64,000 nt of DNA from Scoparia ambigualis (Eukaryota > Arthropoda > Insecta > Lepidoptera > Crambidae), in NCBI GenBank assembly GCA_963921215.1, contig OY992501.1, positions 13,918,227 through 13,982,226 of the forward strand. The letters run 5' to 3'. Shown in pieces: positions 40,535 through 50,515 of the stretch. A program made the translations under genes and the position numbers. The stretch's first letter is position 1; each line of letters starts with the position of its first letter. The notes under the pieces are model-generated. The model did no database searches, was not told where the DNA came from, and saw nothing but the letters and a program-made list of their open reading frames with translations.

Positions 40535-40785
40535 TCTGTCCATGTAATATTTGGTCCGAGGCTAATACTGATGACAGATTTTATTGTTCGTCTTGAAAAT
40601 AATTTATTTTCTTCTTTCGACAACCAACTGTCACTTTTAGACTTTTTATATATCTGAAACAGAACTGTTTTGTATTCCTATAAACAGACCAAAGAGATTG
40701 GACCTCATACTACCTACTACAGCTGTTATGAAACAGACACATTTCTGAACGCACCTATTATAAATATTTGACAACCAAGTGTCAC
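40535..40785. repeat. Right copies of inverted repeat I1 and direct repeat D1
   Basis: 40535-40567 (AGACTCTGTCCATGTAATAT then TTGGTCCGAGG) is inverse to 38583-38616. 40665-40785 (ACTGTTTTGTATTCC, GATTGGACCTCATACTACCT, TATAAATATTTGACAACCAA) repeats 38449-38565 directly, with the hairpin partly lost. Confidence 0.65.
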
Positions 40786-41700
40786 TTTTTAATTTTTTTA
40801 AAGACAAAAGACATCATGTTTCACAGCTAGAAACATTTTGTATTGGAAAATTAAATTGTCGTTATTAGTATTTTCCGTTAAGTACTTATTATTTATGTTT
40901 CTCACCGTATATAGCTTCCTTGAGCTTCAACAAATATTTCAAAATCGAAATTAGCCTAATCGGTTCAGCCATTCTCGAGTTTTAGCGAGACAAACGAACA
41001 GCTATTTATTTTTATATAAACAAGATTACAAAACAGAATGTAAACGAATTTCGCGTCCCACTGTTGCGTCCGATGAGAACCACTTTTTATGTGGGATGGG
41101 AAGCCTAGATTTTCTCATTCTACATTAACACTAGATTTTATGTTAACAGAATAGAATGTTTATAAGCGTACAAATGATAATGTCAGTTTGAACCCTGAAA
41201 TATTCTATCTCAAGTAGGTAGTAGGTAGGTATAATAATTTTATTACGATAAACAGGCGCAATTAAAATTAAAAGTTATTTCAATTTTTACCATTTTTAAT
41301 AATTATAAGTATAGAACGTTTTTTACCGGGGGCCATTTTCAAGTGCTGCAAGTCCTTACGTAGCGTAGAACTAAGCTAGCTTTATCTGCAGATAATGAGT
41401 CGAACACAAGCATACAAATTAAAATAAAAAAATTACTTAATAAATATCAAACAATAGAAGACGTGAGACGTGTACCACTTACCTTTACTTACTTATTAAA
41501 TAAAAATGAGGATGTCGATATCAATGATAAATTACGTGGTTATTATGTTAATGAGATACAATCTTGTAGCAAAACAATAGCGTCTGTTTTCGTAACGTAC
41601 TTACGTACCGTCCGCGGCCCTGTGTCTACTGACACGTAGATAATTATTGGCCAAAAAGTCGTCTACCATCGTACGATCGACATTTGCTCGAACTACATCG
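40786..41700. other. AT-rich DNA; possible repeat tail at 40930-41030
   Basis: CGGTTCAGCCATTCTCGAGT then TTTAGCGAGACAAACGAACA resembles a widespread insect repeat segment. No boundaries were found. The rest is unremarkable. Confidence 0.35.
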
Positions 41701-41702
41701 GT

Positions 41703-41966
41703 AAAGAGCCGTGTCGCGTAGAGGCTCGTTAAAGAATACCACCACCCCATCTCTTCCCTTATAGGTGCCGTAAAAGGCGACTAACGGACTAAAGACTGCA
41801 CATACATCCAACAGCATAGATCGGCGATGGGCTCACCACCTGTCACGCTGAGCACATATGCAGTCGCTATTCGGTGAAAAGTGGACTGTGGCAGAGGACT
41901 GCTTTTGCGGTCCTCATTGCCTAGTCTCTGACTAACCCTTCGGCGATAACAGTCGTGATTATATGG
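41703..41966 (+). mobile_element. Family A repeat, full length
   Basis: It begins GCCGTGTCGCGTAGAGGCTC and runs through all family blocks to CCTTCGGCGATAACAGTCGT and GATTATATG. One of the best-preserved copies. Confidence 0.85.
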
Positions 41967-42059
41967 ATAAAAAAATTGATGCCAGAAGAAACACAAAATG
42001 GTTATGGATGATCTATGAAAGTATAAGGTACAGGAGTAGAACACGAAACTTAGTAGTAC

Positions 42060-42500
42060 ATCTATGTTGTTGTTTTAGCATACGATTGATTGAAATGAAC
42101 TCCGCCATAACGTAGGTAACTTAGGTTACAGATAAAAGGAAAGCTGTGCGGACAGCTGAATATACTCGTATGTGCCTAATTGACACACCAATTAGTAAAT
42201 TAATTAGAGCCGATCAACCGTACACTAATGCGCACGGCCGATTATCGCTTGAATGATTGGGGCCTAACAGCTAATGCCTAGATGGCAAAATAAAACTATT
42301 AACAATAGTATGTACCTATTTGTAATATTAAGTGGTTGCATATTAAAATGAACATGATTGTATTTTTTGTCTTCCGTACACGTCAATAACTATTTATATT
42401 TTGTTAATCTGAATTGATCCTTGTAAAAAGGTCGACCGGAAAAAAATTATAGGAAAGCATTTTCTAAACGGATAAAAAAAATGCTTAAGTATATAAAGTT
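42060..42500. other. AT-rich DNA, nothing recognised
   Basis: No feature identified. Confidence 0.4.
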
Positions 42501-42506
42501 AAGCTT

Positions 42507-42930
42507 TCCTGCCCAAAATTGTGAAAAATTACGTACTTTTAAGTCACTTGTACTATGCGCTGAAAAGAACTTGAGTAAGATAGCCTGATCATTGCACAAG
42601 GTCTTGTTGAAGTTTGAAACAAATTCTTTAAACAATAACAAACAATACATAAATCTAATGACTCTTAAAAATATATTTTTTTCGACAACTTTCTTAATTT
42701 TACGCATCAACAAATAATTCTTACATGAATATTTTCATTGTGAAAATATTTGTATTGATATTCAGGAGGACGCACCGTCTTTAAAAATTTAAATTTTTAA
42801 CACAAGCGCGTGATGGTTTTGCACGTTTTGCAGAATAAAAACATTGCTCTACTTAAATTACTAGGTCTGTAACTTCAAAGCAGAATTATTAGAATTATAA
42901 ATATCAATATGATTGATCGCGGCACTCCCA
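42507..42930 (-). repeat. Dispersed repeat C, copy 2 with the empty insertion site
   Basis: Reverse complement of 31111-31872 without the 260-bp tail insertion. The site reads AATAAAAACATTGCTC, i.e. GAGCAATGTTTTTATT on the repeat's own strand. A local expansion near 42730-42790 is absent in copy 1. Confidence 0.78.
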
Positions 42931-42954
42931 TAAGGAATTAAATAAATAAATAAT

Positions 42955-43075
42955 AAAATATATTTTTATTGCACACAAGAACATTTAACAGAAAAACATT
43001 TATACAGTGACAAAGTACAAAACAGGCGGCCTTATTGCTAACAAGCAATCTCTTCCAGGCAACCTTGGGTGATAG
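42955..43075 (-). mobile_element. LINE 3' tail, minus strand
   Basis: ATAATAAAATATATTTTTAT, TGCACACAAGAACATTTAAC and CAGGCGGCCTTATTGCTAAC, AAGCAATCTCTTCCAGGCAA are typical of a reversed LINE 3' end. No coding sequence is attached. Confidence 0.5.
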
Positions 43076-43179
43076 AAATATAATAAAAAGCGTTTAGGCG
43101 CGTTTGGTCCAATTCGCGCTCGGAATTATTTAGGAAATAAAAGGTACGTATTCACTAATAATACATGACGTCGCTGGCC

Positions 43180-43235
43180 TCGACTGCTGTCCATGTGGGA
43201 AAGCCAGTGCTCAACAGTGGGAGGCTGCTGATGAC
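43180..43235 (+). mobile_element. RTE-type tail fragment
   Basis: GTCCATGTGGGAAAGCCAGT, GCTCAACAGTGGGAGGCTGC then TGATGA is the last 50 bp of the family. Confidence 0.55.
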
Positions 43236-43540
43236 CTGGGTCTCTCTGTCTCCTCTTAGAGCACTATTACGTTATTTTTACTATGCGATTAAAAAAATAA
43301 AGATATAATAATTATGCATCGCACGTAGTGTTTCATTAAACGACTAATAATGTAAGGTGTTCTATTTGAACAATAGAACCAACAGGTAGCACCATAAATA
43401 TTTGCATCGTTTAAAGTGCTTGTATAAAACCTATACGTATGATGTGTCGAAAGTTCATACATATTCATGGGCCTTGACCTGACACCGCCCCATGCATAAA
43501 GGCAGTTTATTTAAGTACCAACCGCCAAAACCAAGTTCAA

Positions 43541-43705
43541 GTGGCTGATAATGACGGTGGCGCCGGCGGCAACGCGCTGGTGCATTTCTTGCATCGATCG
43601 CCAATGGCAAGCCGACTAGAACGAGGCCGGTACTCGGATGGGAGGCGTGGAATTAAATGTCGTGTTTCCTACACGCTTTGGAAAGAACGTTGGAATAAAA
43701 TGTTT
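43541..43705. other. Unassigned GC-richer segment
   Basis: An 84-codon plus-strand frame (43541-43795) runs into the tRNA-like element, so it is unlikely to be a gene. No repeat partner was found. Confidence 0.35.
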
Positions 43706-43708
43706 GCT

Positions 43709-43838
43709 AGAAAAAAATCAACCAGTCTTAGGAAAGATCGAATGGGATTCGAACCAATGACCTTTGGATTGCCGGTCCACTGTTCTAACCGCTAAGCTAC
43801 CGAGACCCCAAAAGACTAGCTGTTGAATTCTTTCTAGT
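43709..43838 (-). mobile_element. tRNA-like element with short inverted arms
   Basis: On the minus strand the A-box GGTAGCTTAGCGGTTAGAAC and the B-box TTGGTTCGAATCCCATTCG are at tRNA spacing. The outer ends pair: CTAGAAAAAAATCAACC (43709) with the inverse of TTGAATTCTTTCTAG (to 43838). A CTAGTAAACATTTT block follows at 43950 as at 49308. It is the same tRNA-like family as 49153-49308, but without the duplicated 3' half. Confidence 0.65.
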
Positions 43839-44039
43839 AGTTGTGATTTACGCCACAAGCCAGCGGCATTAGGTCACTGTGAATCTTTTACCTACCCTCA
43901 CAGTCGAAAGACATACTATTGTAGGAAGTATTTAATAATCGTTTTTTTTCTAGTAAACATTTTATCCTATATCCACCTACATAACATTGTCAATTCAAAA
44001 ATTTCAATAATAAAGTTATGAACGTTAGAAGTGGCTTTT

Positions 44040-44112
44040 GACTCATCATCAGCCTAAGGTACAGCACAGCCTGAATACTGTCCCACTGCAGGCTTTGGCT
44101 TAATTTGACATA
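44040..44112 (-). mobile_element. RTE-type tail fragment
   Basis: TCATCATCAGCCTAAGGTAC, CTGTCCCACTGCAGGC is the reversed end of the family. Confidence 0.5.
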
Positions 44113-44399
44113 ATCACCCCGCATGCTAATACGGGTTTTTTTTCTATTTTCTCCAACTAGGTCGGAGCCTTATGGGTATTCCTGTTTCTTTTTTTTTTAT
44201 TGTAGGTTCACAAATTTGGTCGTTGCATGTACAAGTTAATAGAAAAAGTATTACAAACAAGCATGACAATGCACGACCTTCTAGGAGTGGACACTGCATG
44301 CACTTAATTAAATATCAAAATACACTACTTACTACTTACTTAATACTAAGGTATTCACTTGATACTAATAATGAAACACTACTTATTAAACACTAATAA

Positions 44400-44890
44400 T
44401 TAAAATAACAAAAGTTTTTTGATACCAGCTGATGTTGTGTTGAAAATATCCAAATCATTCAATATTTTGTTATATGAGGAAGTCATTCTATACAAAGGTG
44501 AATGTTGATAATAATTAGTAGGACAGGTAGAGAGGCTGAATGTTTTCCTGTTAACCAGACGACTGCTAGAGCGCGGAATTAGCAAGCTAAGCTTCACAAG
44601 TAAGTCAGGACTGTCTATTTTCCCAGTTATTAGTTTGTGCAAAAGCACGATATCGGCAATGTACTACCGCCTGTGCTCGAGAGGGGCCAATATGAAATAT
44701 GCAAGTCTGAAGTCGTAAGATGTTAGATGTCGGCAGAGATTGTTAGCATATGAAAGAAGATAAAGAAATTGCTCTTGAAGTTTCTCTAAAAGTTGTATAT
44801 GTACTGCGTAAGGGGGGCTCCAGATCGGACTGCAGAATTCTAGGGTGGATCTTACAAATTTCTCTTTCATTCCAGTTCAAGCCAGTCTTC
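44400..44890 (-). pseudogene. C-terminal fragment of a Jockey-like LINE polymerase
   Basis: The minus strand reads VRSTLEFCSPIWSPPYAVHI, QLLEKLQEQFLYLLSY, with a frameshift to SSSRLVNRKTFSLSTCPTNY and SPLYRMTSSYNKI...LDIF. The LEYCSxIWSPxY and LExxQxxFLR blocks are the conserved post-RT region of Jockey and related clades. RT and endonuclease are absent. It may belong to the same family as the RT piece at 2868-3460. Confidence 0.78.
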
Positions 44891-45044
44891 TCGTACTTCC
44901 ATACTGCATTCCACACTCTCATCCATCACCATTCATTCTTTAACGGTTGGTGTTCCGTTCTGTAGATTCCCTATGCTGTCTATCTATCCATCTATTGTGC
45001 TGTTGTTTTCTATCTTGTTCTTATATCTATGTTTTGGGGTAAAA

Positions 45045-45165
45045 GATAATGCCAAATGCAGGTTGGTGATCAAAACCCGAGCTTTGCCCTACCTGGGAAT
45101 TAAACCCAGGTCCTCCTGATATCGAGGCGAGCGTTTGAACCCTCGGTCACCGAGGCGTGTTTATA
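45045..45165 (-). mobile_element. tRNA-headed SINE, family E, single copy
   Basis: On the minus strand: ACACGCCTCGGTGACCGAGG (A-box region), then ACCTGGGTTTAATTCCCAGG (B-box), then TAGGGCAAAGCTCGGGTTTT, GATCACCAACCTGCATTTGG. This follows the unit of the tandem array at 47180-47925. Confidence 0.65.
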
Positions 45166-45805
45166 CGTACAACGTTTGGTAACATACTCCTCAAAAACAC
45201 CTTTTTTCTATCTCAGACCGCTTTGTTTTACAACATACTCTGACATAGCAAATTAATTAATTTTATAGCTCACTATATTACATACGTCGTAAAATCTTGG
45301 TGGCATGCACAGAACAGAAAACCCCTTTCTTCTGTGGTGGAAGCGGAGAAACATTAACTAATAAAATTATCCACTGGAAGCGGGGCCACAGAATAATATT
45401 ACTAGGCGGGGCGGAGATTTAATGCAATCCTATTGGCTGGTTAATATTTCTCGCACCGCTTCAATGGGATTTAGTAAACGTCCGTTAGATTCCGTCTGTT
45501 TTCTTTCCGACATTCTTCAGAAGCAGTTATTTTTATAATTTCAGTTTAGTAGATCGGACAAAGAAAGTTCGGATTTTTCAAAAGATTTTAATCACCTATC
45601 CACCTATCTTACTTGATTTTAATAATATACGCCTTTGCCCAGTAATGGGACAGAAGGCTAACTATTACTCTACAATTATTTTTTTAGGCTTGACTAACAT
45701 ATTATTACTTACCCTAGTAGTTGCCGAACAACAGTGTTTTTTTTTATTAGAGTAGGTATTTAATTATTTATTGTAAGCGAATTAAGCCAATGCCGGTGGG
45801 TTTTA

Positions 45806-45970
45806 AAGAAGACACATAAAGCGGCGATGGACTCACCACCTGTCACACTGAGCACAATGTGCAGTTAATATTTGGTGAAAAGTAGACTATGGTAGAGGAC
45901 TGCTTTTGCTGTTCTCATTGCCTAGTCTCTGACTAACTCTTCGGGGATACAGTCGTGATTATATGTATGT
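45806..45970 (+). mobile_element. 5'-truncated family A repeat
   Basis: It starts at about AGCGGCGATGGACTCACCAC and runs to ACTCTTCGGGGATACAGTCG, TGATTATATG. The first 90 bp of the family are missing. Confidence 0.78.
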
Positions 45971-45971
45971 A

Positions 45972-46065
45972 AAGCCGTTTGGGCTTTTGTGCCTCCCGTA
46001 GCACGGAGGAGCTCAAGAGGTCACCCATCCAGTGACCCGACATTGTAAAAGTTCACAAGGAAAGA
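45972..46065 (-). mobile_element. RTE-type tail, 5' half, minus strand
   Basis: AAGCCGTTTGGGC, CGTAGCACGGAGGAGCTCAA, GTCACCCATCCAGTGACCCG and ACATTGTAAAAGTT are complementary to the 31270-31380 part of the complete insertion. It abuts the family A repeat directly. Confidence 0.6.
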
Positions 46066-46069
46066 TTGC

Positions 46070-47175
46070 AAATCCCAAAAGATTTAGTTTAGATAAGCTG
46101 CGTCATCGCCCTCCTTGGAATTGAATATTAAAACGTAATAATTATTAATAAATTATCTAAATAATAATATTATGCCAGGAATGTTGATGGCACGAAAGTT
46201 TTGTTAATATAATTATCAAATTATGCACAATGCCTTGTATAAATCCCGCATACTATAATAATATCTCCATGGCTTATGCAATAAGGCGCCAAAGTTGATA
46301 ATTATTATTCGACAGCTAACATCATAACAACGGTTTACACCACACCGATGAAAGTTAAAATAGCTTGTGGGCCGATAGTCATTTCCAATATTTTACCATT
46401 GAAAATGGTTATCAGATGCAAATCGCCTGAGACGTATTTTTGGACATAGCTCCGAGGATTTTGGGAGGATCGAAATTGAAATACTACCAAGAGTTGAGAA
46501 ATTTATCAAGACACGTGTGGGCGTTTGAATTTTGAAAATCAACTTGTAACATTTTTTGGAATTTTGAAGAAGTAAAAAAATCGGACTTTTTGGGGTGTTT
46601 GTTTACTAAATTGTAAATATTTCGGAAAAAAACAGAGGTAAGAAAAAAAGAAAAAATTAGTCCTAGAGTATTAGTTTAACTACAAAATGACGAAAAAAAT
46701 TTAAAAATCGGTTAATAATTGTGACATGTAAGTTGTCCCTTTAGATTTGGAATTTGTAGTAAAACGGGTATTTCCGTAAGACTGATGTAGCTTCTAGCTT
46801 CTATGAATTGACCGATCGTCATGGTAAGTAATGGTGTTAAAAGATGCGGATGCAGGCGAGAAGTGCATTCGAGTTGGAATTTTGAAAATCTAAGTGAAAT
46901 TTATCTTCACATCATTCAATTCATGAAGATTGTATAAGTAAAGAAAATGTCATTATCTGTGTTGTGCAGTGTTATACTTTTTTATGTTATAATTCAACTA
47001 GTACCTACCTACCTAAGTAATGTAATTGAATGTGTGTTATTCATTCCAAATAAAATATATTTTTTTCGAAATTTTTAGTATTCATTTACAAGGCTCCGAT
47101 TCTTGCGGGGACTGCGAAATCTGTTAACAAACTCTGTCACATCTGGCAACAAATTTTTATTTATATACCTACTTA
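46070..47175. other. AT-rich DNA, nothing recognised
   Basis: No gene or known repeat was identified over this 1.1 kb. Confidence 0.4.
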
Positions 47176-47179
47176 GCTT

Positions 47180-47925
47180 ATGGTAGCACGCCTCGGGTGG
47201 CTCGATGTCCGGAGGTCCCGGGTTCAATGACCAGGTCGGGCAAAGTGTACTTTCGGATTGTTCGACGCATAGCCCGGGTTTGGGATCACCTAACCGCATT
47301 TGGCAAGCGTGGTGATTAAGCCATCAATGTGTTTCTTAAATTTTTTATATATACTTAGATTATGATAGCACGCCTCGGTGGCTCGATATCCGGAGGTCCC
47401 GGGTTCAATGACAGCGGGTCTATCGGCTAAATAATATGGATATGGACATGGGCTTCATTTGACATTTGAAGCCCATATTTTGTCCTTATATGGGCATATT
47501 ATGGACTTCAAATGTCAAATGACTAACCTAACCTAACCGCATTTGGCAAGCGTGGTGATTAAGCCGTCAATTTGTTTTTTTAATTTTTTATATATACTTA
47601 GATTATGATAGCACGCCTCGGTGGCTCGATATTCGGAGGTCCCGGGTTCAATGACCAGGTCGGGCGAAGTGTGCTTTCGGATTGTTCGTCGCATAGCCCG
47701 GGTTTGTGATCATCTAACCGCATTTGGCAAGCGTGGTGATTAAGCCATCATTTTTTTATATAAACTTAGATTATGATAGCACGCCTCGGTGGCTCGATAT
47801 CCGGAGTTCCCGGGTTCAATAAGCAGGTCGGGCGAAGTGTGCTTTCGGATTGTGCGACGTATAGCCCGGGTTAGTGATCACCAAACCGCATTTGACAAGC
47901 GTGGTAATTAAGCTATCAATTGTAG
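47180..47925 (+). repeat. Tandem array of four tRNA-like SINE units (family E)
   Basis: Units start at 47180, 47362, 47605 and 47773. Each has TAGCACGCCTCGG(G)TGGCTCGAT, GGAGGTCCCGGGTTCAATGA (B-box), CAGGTCGGGC(G/A)AAGTGTGCT-like, CATAGCCCGGGTT-like, ACCGCATTTGGCAAGCGTGG and an AT-rich linker TTTTTATATATACTTAGATT. Spacing is 182, 243 and 168 bp. In unit 2 the middle is replaced by a foldback sequence (about 47413-47530). Head-to-tail order with a shared linker indicates unequal crossing over or slippage, not independent insertions. Confidence 0.85.
47440..47525. repeat. Foldback replacement inside unit 2
   Basis: GGGCTTCATTTGACATTTGA then AGCCC is a hairpin. ATTTGACATTTGAAG is inverse to CTTCAAATGTCAAAT at the right. 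ATGGACATGGGC, CCCATATTTTGTCC and ATGGGCATATTATGG add nested pairings. It replaces about 60-70 bp of the SINE unit. Confidence 0.7.
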
Positions 47926-48110
47926 CGATGACTTGACTCAATGATAGAGATCTTTGCAGCAAAAACTGCAGAGCTGCAGAGCAAAGGCTTTGCTCTGCAG
48001 TAGGACAGTACAAGCTGTACTTTTCTTTACTTATTTATGTTACTTTGTTGAACTATCATGGACACTTACTTTAGAATCAAATGTTTTTTTTTAATATCAT
48101 GCAATTTTTC
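47926..48110. other. Short hairpins, no gene
   Basis: CAGAGCAAAG/CTTTGCTCTG (about 47978-47999) and GTACAAGCTGTAC (48008-48020) form small hairpins. Nothing else is recognised. Confidence 0.5.
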
Positions 48111-48111
48111 G

Positions 48112-48362
48112 TGTTGCGTAGCGGTGAAAGAATACTACCACCCCCAATCTTCCCTTGGGTGTCGTAATAAGGGACTAATAGACTAACACATACATCTAAC
48201 AGCATAGAGTGGCGATGGGCTCACCACCTGTCACGCTAAGCACATGTGCAGTCGCTATTTGGTGAAAAGTGGACTATGGCAGAGTAGGTACTTACTGCTT
48301 TTGCGGTCCTCATTGCCTAGTCTCTGACTAACCCTTCGGGGATAATAGTCGTGATTATATTA
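48112..48362 (+). mobile_element. Family A repeat
   Basis: It begins CGTGTTGCGTAGCGGTGAAA and ends CTTCGGGGATAATAGTCGTG, ATTATAT. Between GGCAGAG and CTGCTTTTGCGG an insertion TAGGTACTTA-like piece is visible. GTCGTAATAAGGGACTAATA replaces the usual GTCGTAAAAGGCGACTAA. Confidence 0.82.
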
Positions 48363-48761
48363 TTATGCAATTTTTCACTATTTTTTATTTGCACACCTAT
48401 TCAGTGACCAGACATGATTGCGAAAGTTGAATAATTTGCAATAAGTACTCTAGTTAAGCTTTAAATGCTACGGTATCTAACGTAGAAATACGAGTATATC
48501 TATTGTCCTTGGTTGATTTGATTTTTCATTTTCAATTTCATTTGTTTTTTTTTATAAGTAGGTGTAAAATACCTACTGTGTTTTTTGATAATTATTATTA
48601 ATAATAATAGTATGAAAAATTTGTTTTCTGTAAATTACACACTTTATTGATTAATTTTAATAACATTGATTAATTTTAATAACAGTTTCAATAACATGTT
48701 TGAATTTGATTCGGTTCGACTTGGTCATCAAACAAATGAATGCTGCAACAAAGTTCAACGA

Positions 48762-48868
48762 CACAGTCATCACGAAAGCGCATAACTATCGTGACGTCAC
48801 AGTCATCTGTGAAGCGCATAATTATCGTGACGTCACAGTCATCTGTGATGCTTAGTTATATATGCATA
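48762..48868 (+). promoter_or_regulatory. 36-bp tandem repeats with two CRE motifs and a TATA-like box
   Basis: Units start at 48762, 48798 and 48834 (CACAGTCATC, GAAGCGCATAA(C/T)TATC). The perfect cAMP-response palindrome TGACGTCA occurs at 48792-48799 and 48828-48835. The third unit changes into CTTAGTTATATATGCATACG, which has a TATA-like stretch, then GC-rich CGCGCCGCGCCGCCC. This looks like an enhancer-plus-core-promoter layout, possibly an LTR promoter. No transcript is identified downstream, so function is inference. Confidence 0.45.
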
Positions 48869-49152
48869 CGCGCGCCGCGCCGCCCAGACAGACGATCGGA
48901 CCCAGTAACACAGATAAACCGTCTCGCAACCGAGTTTCGCATGCCTTTGCATCACAATCAATAGATTATCTAGTTTTATTCGTTTGAAATTAACAAAACT
49001 CATTACCATAATAAGTCTAGACGTCCCGTGACCTGTCTAGTGTTGTGAAAACCGGAGAATGGCTCGGTTGCAGGTGCATCGTGAGGTTGCACATAAAGTT
49101 ATATGTAACAAATTTCTTTAATATTGAAATTTATGCATTCACAAATTTTTAC

Positions 49153-49308
49153 TAGAAAAAAAACAACCGGTCTCAGGTAAGCTCGAATGGGATTCGAAGC
49201 CATGCCCTTTGGATTGCCGGTCCACTGCTCTAACCGCTAAGCTACCGAAACCCCAAAGATCATGGGTTCGAATCCCATTCAAGCTTTCTGAGACCGGTGG
49301 TCTTTTCT
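49153..49308. mobile_element. Palindromic element with an internal tRNA-like sequence
   Basis: The arms (about 49153-49205 and 49258-49308) begin CTAGAAAA at each end and share CCGGTCTCAG, AAGCT(C/T)GAATGGGATTCGAA and CCATG in inverse. On the minus strand the centre plus left arm forms a tRNA-like sequence: A-box GGTAGCTTAGCGGTTAGAGC, then GGCTTCGAATCCCATTC. The right arm carries a second 3' half (GGGTTCGAATCCCATTCAAG) on the plus strand. It is related to the simpler copy at 43709-43838. Confidence 0.75.
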
Positions 49309-49322
49309 AGTAAACATTTTGT

Positions 49323-49558
49323 CGTACCAATCACTCTTGGATTTTTCTTGACACTTTTTTGACAGTAACTGTCAACGTCAAATTTGACAGAATGGAGCAT
49401 AGACTATGCAATATTGTGCGATAACAATATATTAGATGAACCACAGAACCGAAATAACTAAACTTCTTCATACTAAAGTAGTCTGTAAGTCTATGAAAAC
49501 ACGGTACAAAGTCAAGTGTGTTTTTGTGACCGCTTGGGGTTTGAGGGGTTAATAAATG
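49323..49558 (+). repeat. Local duplication R, left copy
   Basis: It shares with 49862-50112 the blocks TTTGACAGTAACTGTCA, CAAATTTGACAGAATGGAGC, AACCACAGAACCGAAATAAC, TACTAAAGTAGTCTGTAAGT and GCTTGGGGTTTGAGGGGTTA. By eye only a few per cent of positions differ. This copy lacks a short piece before GACCGCTTGG that makes a GCGGTC/GACCGC hairpin in the right copy. Confidence 0.88.
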
Positions 49559-49564
49559 TCAATA

Positions 49565-49842
49565 TAACCGTGTCGCGCAGCGGTGAAAGAATACTACCAC
49601 CCCCCTCTGTCTCTCTGTCTCACCCCGTCTTCCCTTGGGTGTCGTAAAAGGCGACTAACGGACTAAAGACTGCACATACCTCACGCAGCATAGAACGGCG
49701 ATGGGCTCACCACCTGTCACGCTGAGCACATGAGCAGTCGCTACTTGGTGAAAAGTGGACTATGGTAGAGGACTGCTTTTGCTGTCCTCATTGCATAGTC
49801 TCTGACTAACCCTTCGGGATAATAGTTGTGATTATATTATGG
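49565..49842 (+). mobile_element. Family A repeat between the two R copies
   Basis: It starts AACCGTGTCGCGCAGCGGTG and ends CCTTCGGGATAATAGTTGTG, ATTATAT. It has an extra CTCTGTCTCTCTGTCTCACC tract after ACCACCCCC. It fills almost exactly the space between the duplicated R segments. Confidence 0.85.
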
Positions 49843-49861
49843 ATGCTCGTATGTCGCACTA

Positions 49862-50112
49862 CTGGATCACTCTACTCTTGGATTTTTTTTACACTTTTTT
49901 GACAGTAACTGTCATCGTCAAATTTGACAGAATGGAGCATAGACTATCCGGTATTGTGCGATAACAATACATAAGATGAACCACAGAACCGAAATAACCA
50001 AACTTGTTCATACTAAAGTAGTCTGTAAGTCTATGAAAACACGGTACAAAGTCAAGTGTGTTTTTGTAGGTGCGGTCTCATGCGACCGCTTGGGGTTTGA
50101 GGGGTTAATAGT
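49862..50112 (+). repeat. Local duplication R, right copy
   Basis: It begins ATCACTCTACTCTTGGATTT and carries the extra AGGTGCGGTCTCATGC next to GACCGC. After GGGGTTAATA the two copies part. Confidence 0.88.
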
Positions 50113-50515
50113 GCAGTGACACCATAAATTTTCATACATTGCCTAAAGGAATTGTGTCACATCTGACACGTTCGCGCGTTGCTCGCCGCGCACTACTGAA
50201 CACAGAGTAAGAAAATACGACGCCAAAGGGCGTAGTGTGTGTGCTACGGCCAAAATTTTTGTTAACAAACTTTTTACGAATCAATGTTTAACCGTTACCT
50301 TGTGACAGTATACAGTAATGAAAGGGTCTGTGATGACACTACAGAATGACACAAGGAGCGCGCTCCTTGTATTAGTATCGAAATGGAGACGCCGTTCGAC
50401 GTAGGTACTGGGTTTTATACATGTAAAAACTTTGCCGTCGACAGGCGTACTGTCACATCATTTTTCCCAGAGAAAACGGCGGTAGGCGTACCGCGCGTCA
50501 ACGTGTTAAGTATTT
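50113..50515. other. Unassigned DNA with local GC-rich patches
   Basis: Patches such as TCGCGCGTTGCTCGCCGCGC (about 50171) occur. No gene or element boundary is recognised. Confidence 0.4.

Noticed and set aside
47180..47925. CRISPR-like array of repeats and spacers
   Set aside because: Units are about 170-240 bp and nearly identical throughout, with no short repeat and unique spacer pattern. The organism is clearly eukaryotic.
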